Below are positions 59,565 through 64,000 of a stretch of DNA of 64,000 nucleotides, in pieces. Location: positions 1 through 64,000 of the forward strand of contig JAGQON010000011.1 in the NCBI GenBank assembly GCA_020427395.1. The letters run 5' to 3'. The DNA comes from Phycisphaerales bacterium (GTDB lineage Bacteria; Planctomycetota; Phycisphaerae; Phycisphaerales; UBA1924). Within the stretch, counting starts at the first letter, position 1, and each line of letters opens with the position of its first letter. The notes beneath the pieces are model-generated. The model was given only the letters and a program-made list of their open reading frames with translations. It did no database searches and was not told where the DNA came from. A program made the position numbers and the translations under genes.

Positions 59565-60404
59565 TCAGCCAGAAAGGCAAACCTCAAAGACAGATCCATC
59601 CGACTCGCAGCGAACCTCGATCTCGTGGCCCCAAAATAGATCCCGAGCGTCGTAGTACAGTGTCAGTCGATCGCCAGGATGAAACTCAATCATCGAAAGC
59701 CGAATCTTGCGGCCGAGTGCATCGCCTTGCAAAGTGGGACTCGGTGGTTCTCTCCAGTTGGAGTTGTATGTCTCTTGAAGTTCATCGCAGACTCTCACGC
59801 GAGCGTTCGAGTCGATCAGCTTGAGTTTGCTCAAGAGCGATTTGAATGCCGGAAGGTGTTGTGCTAGACAGTCCGCTGACGCAGCGTGGATCATGATCGC
59901 GACTCGCCGCCATCGATAACGAATCCTGCCCTCAAAGCAGCCAAGTTGGCGATCGAGTTCGAGGTTCCCAAGGTCTGCATCTCGGATAACGAGCGGTTTC
60001 TTCAGTTCTTCAGCGATGGATTCGAGCCGTTTATCTTGGACTGAGGTATTCACGATTTCTTCAATCTTCCCGCGAAGCACCCCCGGCGTGATCTCGGAGA
60101 TCCGGGCCCTGAAGTGGATCACCTGATATGGCTGGATCGTGTAGTTCGGTTCAAGTCCATCAACCTCAAGCAGCATCTCAACAACCAGGTTCTGCACAAC
60201 AACTGGCGAATCCTGATTGTCTCGATCTCGATACGCATACACCGTGAACACACGGTTTCTGGTCATCTCGTGTGTTTGAGTAAGCGTAGTTGCATCCGAT
60301 GCCGCGATAGCATGCAGGTTCAATACGGGTGACTGCATGACGCGATCGTTCCAAGACACTCTGAACTGATCCAGATCACTTTCAAAGTCAGGTTCGCGAG
60401 TCAT
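59565..60404 (-). CDS. DUF2262-like protein, low GC
   Basis: The 279-residue product ends in a DUF2262-like domain: LELDRQLGCFEGRIRYRWRR, YNSNWREP, RIRLSMIEFHPGD and a final YYDARDLFWGHEIEVRC block, in the order I recall for that family. The N-terminal 130 residues hold a second small beta domain. No enzymatic motif is known for DUF2262; some members sit beside polymorphic toxins as suspected immunity proteins. Two sampled 60-base stretches give about 43-48% GC against clearly higher values around, which suggests recent acquisition. Its ATG overlaps the glycosyltransferase stop (ATGA), so translation is coupled. Confidence 0.65.
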   Translation of the reverse strand: MTREPDFESDLDQFRVSWNDRVMQSPVLNLHAIAASDATTLTQTHEMTRNRVFTVYAYRDRDNQDSPVVVQNLVVEMLLEVDGLEPNYTIQPYQVIHFRARISEITPGVLRGKIEEIVNTSVQDKRLESIAEELKKPLVIRDADLGNLELDRQLGCFEGRIRYRWRRVAIMIHAASADCLAQHLPAFKSLLSKLKLIDSNARVRVCDELQETYNSNWREPPSPTLQGDALGRKIRLSMIEFHPGDRLTLYYDARDLFWGHEIEVRCESDGSVFEVCLSG

Positions 60405-61216
60405 GATGCGTCCTGATTCTGCAGTTCGTACAGCATCATGTGCTTCATCAGCGCGGCCGCGGCGGAGGTTGCGGCGCAGAGCCAGCCGGCGGGGCCGTCG
60501 CGCCAACTCCCCTTGAGGATGAGCTGCTTGAGGAACGCGCCGGGGGGCGAGGTCATGATCTTGAGGGGGTTGGTGCGGCGGCCCATGGTGTGCATGGACT
60601 GGGCGCTGACGAGCGAGAGGCGGCGGGCGTTGTCGAGGTGCTGGGCGAAGGACTCGAAGGATTCGTGGATGAGCACACCATCGATGAGCGGCGCGGTGTG
60701 CGGTGGGTCGATCTCGAGGTAATCGTGCGGGTCGATGCCGTTGAAGCGGGCCTTGTTTTCGCGGACGAGTGATGTCTTGACGAGGCGGAGGCGGTGCTCG
60801 GGCTGCCAGCAGTGGCGCAGGAGCTTGCCCTTGTATTCGACGACGCGGTTGACGGTGGCGGCGTCGAGTCCGTTTGCCATGGCGGACTTGATCGACGATG
60901 CGAGCTGCGGTGTGACGGGCTCGTCGGAGTCGAGCCAGAGGGTGTAGTCGCAGGAGCAGGCATCGAGGGCGAGCTGCTTGGTTTTGACGAAGCCGCGCCA
61001 GTGGGTCTCGATGAGCAGGACCTCGGAGGTGCCCCACTGGCGGCAGGCGTTGACGAGGTCCATCGTGGAATCGGTGGAGCCGGAATCGACGACGACGAGC
61101 TGGTTGGCGAGATCGCGCACGGAGTTGAGGACGCGCCCCATCGTGCGTTCGTTATTGCGGCACGGGATCATGACGCTGAGGGTGGGCGTATGGGATGAAG
61201 AGTGGGCGTCGGGCAT
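60401..61216 (-). CDS. Family 2 glycosyltransferase, WaaE/KdtX-like
   Basis: The 271-residue protein has the GT2 start LSVMIPCRNNERTMGRVLNSV, the VVVDSGSTDST segment, the donor-binding DSDEP (DxD-type), and QPEHRLRLVK followed by HESFESFAQHLDNARR, which recall lipopolysaccharide core beta-glycosyltransferases. It should transfer a sugar from a nucleotide donor to a lipid or core sugar on the cytoplasmic face of the membrane. A TATTCT hexamer lies 7 nt before the ATG, and the divergent gene at 61247 starts only 30 bases away. Confidence 0.88.
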   Translation of the reverse strand: MPDAHSSSHTPTLSVMIPCRNNERTMGRVLNSVRDLANQLVVVDSGSTDSTMDLVNACRQWGTSEVLLIETHWRGFVKTKQLALDACSCDYTLWLDSDEPVTPQLASSIKSAMANGLDAATVNRVVEYKGKLLRHCWQPEHRLRLVKTSLVRENKARFNGIDPHDYLEIDPPHTAPLIDGVLIHESFESFAQHLDNARRLSLVSAQSMHTMGRRTNPLKIMTSPPGAFLKQLILKGSWRDGPAGWLCAATSAAAALMKHMMLYELQNQDAS

Positions 61217-61223
61217 TGTTCAT

Positions 61224-61229
61224 AGAATA
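61224..61229 (-). promoter_or_regulatory. -10 like element for the glycosyltransferase gene
   Basis: On the minus strand TATTCT ends 7 nt before the ATG at 61216; TTGCTC 19 bases further upstream is a weak -35 candidate. Confidence 0.4.
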
Positions 61230-61246
61230 GCGTCAAGGGGTGGGTG

Positions 61247-61618
61247 ATGAGCAACACGAACATCAGGTCGGTACGGGTGCTGCGGTACGCGGCGGACGGC
61301 GGGTACGCGGCCGTGGAATGGCTGCGGGCGTTTGAGAGCGTGGAGATCCCGCACGCGATCAGCGATGGTGATGCGTGGCGGATCGGGGTGCAGATCACCA
61401 AGAAGCGTGTGATCGATGTGATCCTGCGGGTAGAGATCCTGGATGGGTTTGGGGATCGGGTGCGGGCGCGATTCAAACGGACGGAATCGGACGGGTTGTA
61501 TACGCATCCGGGTCGGTGTGTGGCGCAGATCCGCGGGGCTGGGCGGCCGCTGGCGCTGCTGGGGGCGCGGCATATGGGGGTGCCGGTGCGGATTCTGGTG
61601 TGTGCGGCTGGAGATTGA
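61247..61618 (+). CDS. Small hypothetical protein
   Basis: The 123-residue product is basic and alternates strands and helices; segments include VRVLRYAADGGYAAVEWLRAF and a RVIDVILRVEIL strand. There is no signal peptide, membrane segment or known motif. AAGGGG lies 6 bases before the ATG; a GTG directly upstream is an alternative start. It is divergent from the glycosyltransferase gene and followed by repeat copy D. Unrecognised. Confidence 0.55.
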   Translation: MSNTNIRSVRVLRYAADGGYAAVEWLRAFESVEIPHAISDGDAWRIGVQITKKRVIDVILRVEILDGFGDRVRARFKRTESDGLYTHPGRCVAQIRGAGRPLALLGARHMGVPVRILVCAAGD

Positions 61619-61626
61619 GCGAGGAG

Positions 61627-61710
61627 ATTGAACGCGAAGATTGCGAAGGGCTCGAAGGGGGGCTGAACGCAGAGGACGCGAAGATCACGCAGAGGCGCAG
61701 AGAAGAGGGA
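61627..61710 (+). repeat. Composite intergenic repeat, copy D (modules 1-2)
   Basis: It contains GAACGCGAAGATTGCGAAGG followed by GCTCGAAGGGG, then GAACGCAGAGGACGCGAAGA and TCACGCAGAGGCGCAGAG. Module 3 is missing. The following 130 bases (61711-61844) are GA-rich and hold no gene. Confidence 0.75.
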
Positions 61711-61844
61711 AGTCGGGGAAGAGGAAGATGGGGTTGGGATGCGGAGGCGGATGAGGAAGGAGATCGGAGGGAAGAAAGCTTGGGAGCGTGGAGACTGGGG
61801 GAGTGGCGCGGTTGGTGGGATTGTTGTATGATGGGTGCTGCGCC

Positions 61845-62606
61845 ATGAAACGAATACTGATCCAAATCGCTTTCATCAGTTCGCTGACCATCAGCTCAGT
61901 TTTTGCAGAGTCGTTTGTCGCGATGAACTGCATGGCGCCTGAAGAAAAGCAGATCTTCATCCATGAGCCGACGGAGTCATACACGGTGCGGGTGATGCAC
62001 GGTTTTACAGTCCGTGTATCAGCTGCTGCGATGAGGAACATCACGACAGCCCAGCCCGCTCTTGATCTACTTGATACGAAACTTGCAGAGGTTATTCGAC
62101 TGACGCCTGAGCACGCCCACCAGAATCTACGGAGGGTCGTGATCTGGGTGGAGCACAACGCGCCCGAGCACCCGTGTGCGTGTTATCACCCCGGAAGGCA
62201 GTGGCTGATCGAGAACGGGTTCAACCCGGACAAGGAGAAGGGGATCGAGATCGCGAACCCGAAGAACTTTGTGGAGTGGACGGAGCGGGACCAGCCGCTG
62301 ATGGTGCTGCACGAGCTGGCGCACGCGTATCACGATCTGGTGCTGGGCTATGACCACGCGTTGGTCGCGTCGTGCTATGAGCAGGCGAAGAAGAGCGGGA
62401 AGTACGACGAGGTGATGCATGTGTCTGGCAAGCCCCGCAAGCATTACGCATTGAGTAATGATCGCGAGTACTTCGCGGAACTGACGGAGTCGTACTTTGG
62501 GAAGAACGACTTTGAGCCGTTCACTCGGGGGGAGCTGCGGGTGTTTGACCCCGCGGGGTTTGCGATGATTGAGAAGTTGTGGTTGCGCCCGCCCAATGAT
62601 GAGTGA
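61845..62606 (+). CDS. Secreted HExxH zinc metalloprotease-like protein
   Basis: The 253-residue product has a signal peptide (MKRILIQIAFISS, cleavage near VFAES). The zinc motif HELAHAYHD is at about residue 163, and a downstream EYFAELTESYF segment supplies a possible third ligand in a Glu, as in gluzincins. Three Cys lie in the first half. The N-terminal 20 residues are AT-rich compared with the rest. The ATG at 61845 is the only one that gives a signal peptide. The stop overlaps the next gene's GTG by GTGA. Substrate unknown; a zincin fold with actual proteolysis is an inference. Confidence 0.75.
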   Translation: MKRILIQIAFISSLTISSVFAESFVAMNCMAPEEKQIFIHEPTESYTVRVMHGFTVRVSAAAMRNITTAQPALDLLDTKLAEVIRLTPEHAHQNLRRVVIWVEHNAPEHPCACYHPGRQWLIENGFNPDKEKGIEIANPKNFVEWTERDQPLMVLHELAHAYHDLVLGYDHALVASCYEQAKKSGKYDEVMHVSGKPRKHYALSNDREYFAELTESYFGKNDFEPFTRGELRVFDPAGFAMIEKLWLRPPNDE

Positions 62607-63535
62607 ATAATCAATCCATGCCCAGCAAACCCAAGAAGCCGGACTTGACGCACACGCACCCCGACAACGGGGTGGTGGCGAGCGTGCGGATCGGGGATTG
62701 CCGGGTGGAGCTGCCGAAGTTTGATGAGGTCAGGAACGCGCAGGTGGATCTGGTGTTCGCGGACCCGCCGTTCAACTGGGCGCGGGATTACGACCGGCAC
62801 GAGACGGGCGATGCGTGGGACGATGCGGCGATGTCGCGGGATGAGTACCTTGAGTTCACTTACACGTGGCTGGAGCTGTGCGCGGGGGCGCTCAAGCCCA
62901 GCGGGTCGATGTGGGTGAATATCCCCGACGACAGCGCGGCGGAGATCGTGGTGCATCTCAAGAAGATCGGGATGCACATGGTGAACTGGTGCGTGTGGCA
63001 CTATCGCTTCGGGCAGAACACCAAGGGGCGGTTCATCAACTCCAAGGTCCACGCGCTGTACTTCTGCAAGGACCCGGCCAAGCGGACCTGGAACCCCGAG
63101 CCGATCCTTGAGGTTTCGGATCGGCGGGCGATCTATGGCGACCCGCGGACGGAGAGCAAGAAGGATGGGCTGCCGGCGGGGATGCGGGTGCCGATGGATG
63201 TGTGGTATGGCAAGTACTGGGGTCGCATTCAGGGCAACAACAAGGAGCGCCGTGCCAAGCACGATAATCAGCTGCCGGAGGTGTACCTGCATCGGGTGAT
63301 CGCGAGCTGCTCGAACGAGGGCGATGTGGTGCTGGATCCGTTTCTGGGATCGGGGACGACGGGGGTGATTGCCCATGCGATGGGGCGGCACTTCATCGGA
63401 ACGGAGTTCAGCAAAGCGAACGCGGAGATGGCGTTTGAGCGGGTTGTGAATGGACCGGTGCGGGATCTGGAATCGCTCGGAGGTGATTCGACGGCCATCT
63501 TCGAAAACCGTCGGAAGAAGCCCGCGACGGTCTGA
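62603..63535 (+). CDS. Orphan DNA methyltransferase, N4/N6 amino type
   Basis: The 310-residue enzyme has the catalytic motif DPPF (motif IV, LVFADPPFNW at about residue 53) before the AdoMet-binding motif I (DPFLGSGTTG, about residue 245), the beta-class order. A target-recognition part lies between (about 90-230). It methylates an exocyclic amino group of adenine or cytosine. No restriction endonuclease or specificity gene is adjacent, so it may be a solitary, regulatory or protective methylase. The GTG at 62603 overlaps the previous stop; an ATG at 62618 (MPSKPKKP) is the alternative start. The 250 bases after it (63536-63785) show no gene. Confidence 0.85.
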   Translation: MNNQSMPSKPKKPDLTHTHPDNGVVASVRIGDCRVELPKFDEVRNAQVDLVFADPPFNWARDYDRHETGDAWDDAAMSRDEYLEFTYTWLELCAGALKPSGSMWVNIPDDSAAEIVVHLKKIGMHMVNWCVWHYRFGQNTKGRFINSKVHALYFCKDPAKRTWNPEPILEVSDRRAIYGDPRTESKKDGLPAGMRVPMDVWYGKYWGRIQGNNKERRAKHDNQLPEVYLHRVIASCSNEGDVVLDPFLGSGTTGVIAHAMGRHFIGTEFSKANAEMAFERVVNGPVRDLESLGGDSTAIFENRRKKPATV

Positions 63536-63785
63536 GTTGGATGCTTTGTCCAAATCATGACCTCGGTGCATCTGGCGCGGCGGTTGGACGAACTGTTATC
63601 GGGATCGGTCCCCTCACGCGGGTCGTGTTTCTGTGGTTTTCGCCCGTTTTTGACTCCCAGGGCGGGTTCTGGCTTGAACCAAACGCGTTTCCGTGTCATC
63701 CTGTTGGTTGAGGGGGCCACGCAGGAATCCCGCCACGCATGACCTGGCGTTGATGTCACCGCGCCCCAACTTGGAACCCTGTTAC

Positions 63786-64000
63786 ATGATCCAGAACACA
63801 CACCACTTTCATCTTGCACGGGTCCTCTGCACTTGCCTCCCGGCGATCGGCGTTTCGGTGACGCTTGCCAGCGATGCACGCTACACGCTGGCGAACCAGC
63901 AGGCCGGGATTAACGCGGTCACCATCCCCCTTCAGAGCTATACCGGGCAGCACGACCGCATGACCGGCGGCGTGAGCGTGGGTGATTTCAACCTTGATGG
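63786..64000 (+). CDS. Start of a secreted VCBS/FG-GAP repeat protein (cut by window edge)
   Basis: Seventy-one complete codons are visible. An N-terminal signal-like stretch (LARVLCTCLPAIGVSVTLASDA) is followed by a segment ending in RMTGGVSVGDFNLDG, which matches the first calcium-binding strand of VCBS/FG-GAP repeats, as in CRTAC1/UnbV-type proteins. The frame is open to the edge. The opposite-strand open frame here is treated as a shadow. Confidence 0.7.
   Translation, partial: MIQNTHHFHLARVLCTCLPAIGVSVTLASDARYTLANQQAGINAVTIPLQSYTGQHDRMTGGVSVGDFNLD

Noticed and set aside
60405..61037. Extended reading frame upstream of the DUF2262-like gene
   Set aside because: It lies out of frame within the glycosyltransferase gene; the ATG overlapping that stop is the natural start.
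57970..63535. Possible prophage or defence island
   Set aside because: There is an HTH protein, an orphan methylase and a DUF2262-like gene, but no integrase, structural gene, nuclease partner or recognised defence operon.
63268..63879. Minus-strand frame across the methylase end and the following gap
   Set aside because: It overlaps the conserved methylase motif region and has no recognisable product; the plus-strand start at 63786 has a signal-like sequence and a VCBS motif.

Overview
The window is high-GC bacterial chromosome and most likely comes from a member of the Planctomycetota, class Phycisphaerae. Evidence: two secreted proteins (20698 and 24311) end in paired EF-hand-like 'FFDVSAFL' repeats that close with Gly-Cys-Pro, the 'GC-type dockerin' seen in that lineage. 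There are also several small pseudopilin-like proteins with one N-terminal membrane segment, a sensor protein with an excisionase-type HTH fused to a receiver domain, and secreted VCBS-repeat and beta-helix proteins. No prophage, plasmid, insertion sequence or CRISPR array was seen. Genes are densely packed on both strands in short operons. Only the first and last genes are cut by the window edges.

Layout. 1-5 kb: tail of a coiled-coil protein, an orphan iron-type binding lipoprotein, a membrane HD-GYP protein, an M20 amidohydrolase and a small lipoprotein. 5-9 kb: a UvrC without its C-terminal HhH region, a nested palindromic repeat, a serine hydrolase and two pseudopilin-like proteins. 9-17 kb: ClC channel/transporter, topoisomerase I, an isolated AstB, and NhaA with a structured leader and a His/acid-rich loop. 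17-20.5 kb: ABC ATPase, permease and DUF3299-type protein in one operon. 20.7-29.3 kb: secreted proteins around a tail-to-tail pyrimidine salvage pair (upp and a yeast-type cytosine deaminase), then a beta-helix/PA14-like protein and tRNA-Leu(UAG). 29.5-35.4 kb: DoxX-like protein, VWA/TPR-like protein, Tmk, PlsY and a small acidic protein. 35-41 kb: SpoIIE-type phosphatase, a secreted TPR protein, and an ECF sigma factor with a membrane anti-sigma candidate. 41-46 kb: MetG, a zinc-ribbon protein, a HAD phosphatase and Der. 46-48 kb: NfeD and flotillin. 48-56 kb: a signalling block (HTH-receiver, HDOD-histidine kinase, pseudo-receiver-GAF, later a pseudo-receiver-HDOD protein) with TsaB, ArfB and an HU-like protein between. 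56-64 kb: DEAD-box helicase and a patchy accessory stretch with four copies of a composite intergenic repeat, a low-GC DUF2262-like gene, a glycosyltransferase, a secreted zincin and an orphan DNA methyltransferase.

Two features run across the window. First, at least 18 genes on both strands have a TANNNT (-10 like) hexamer ending 5-9 nt before the start codon, which predicts many leaderless or near-leaderless mRNAs. Genes inside operons or with long leaders use Shine-Dalgarno sites or overlapping stop/start codons instead. Second, intergenic spaces carry mosaic repeats built from a few shared modules. The least conventional pieces are the nhaA leader, the two Glu-bearing pseudo-receivers, the DUF3299 ABC operon and the repeat family.
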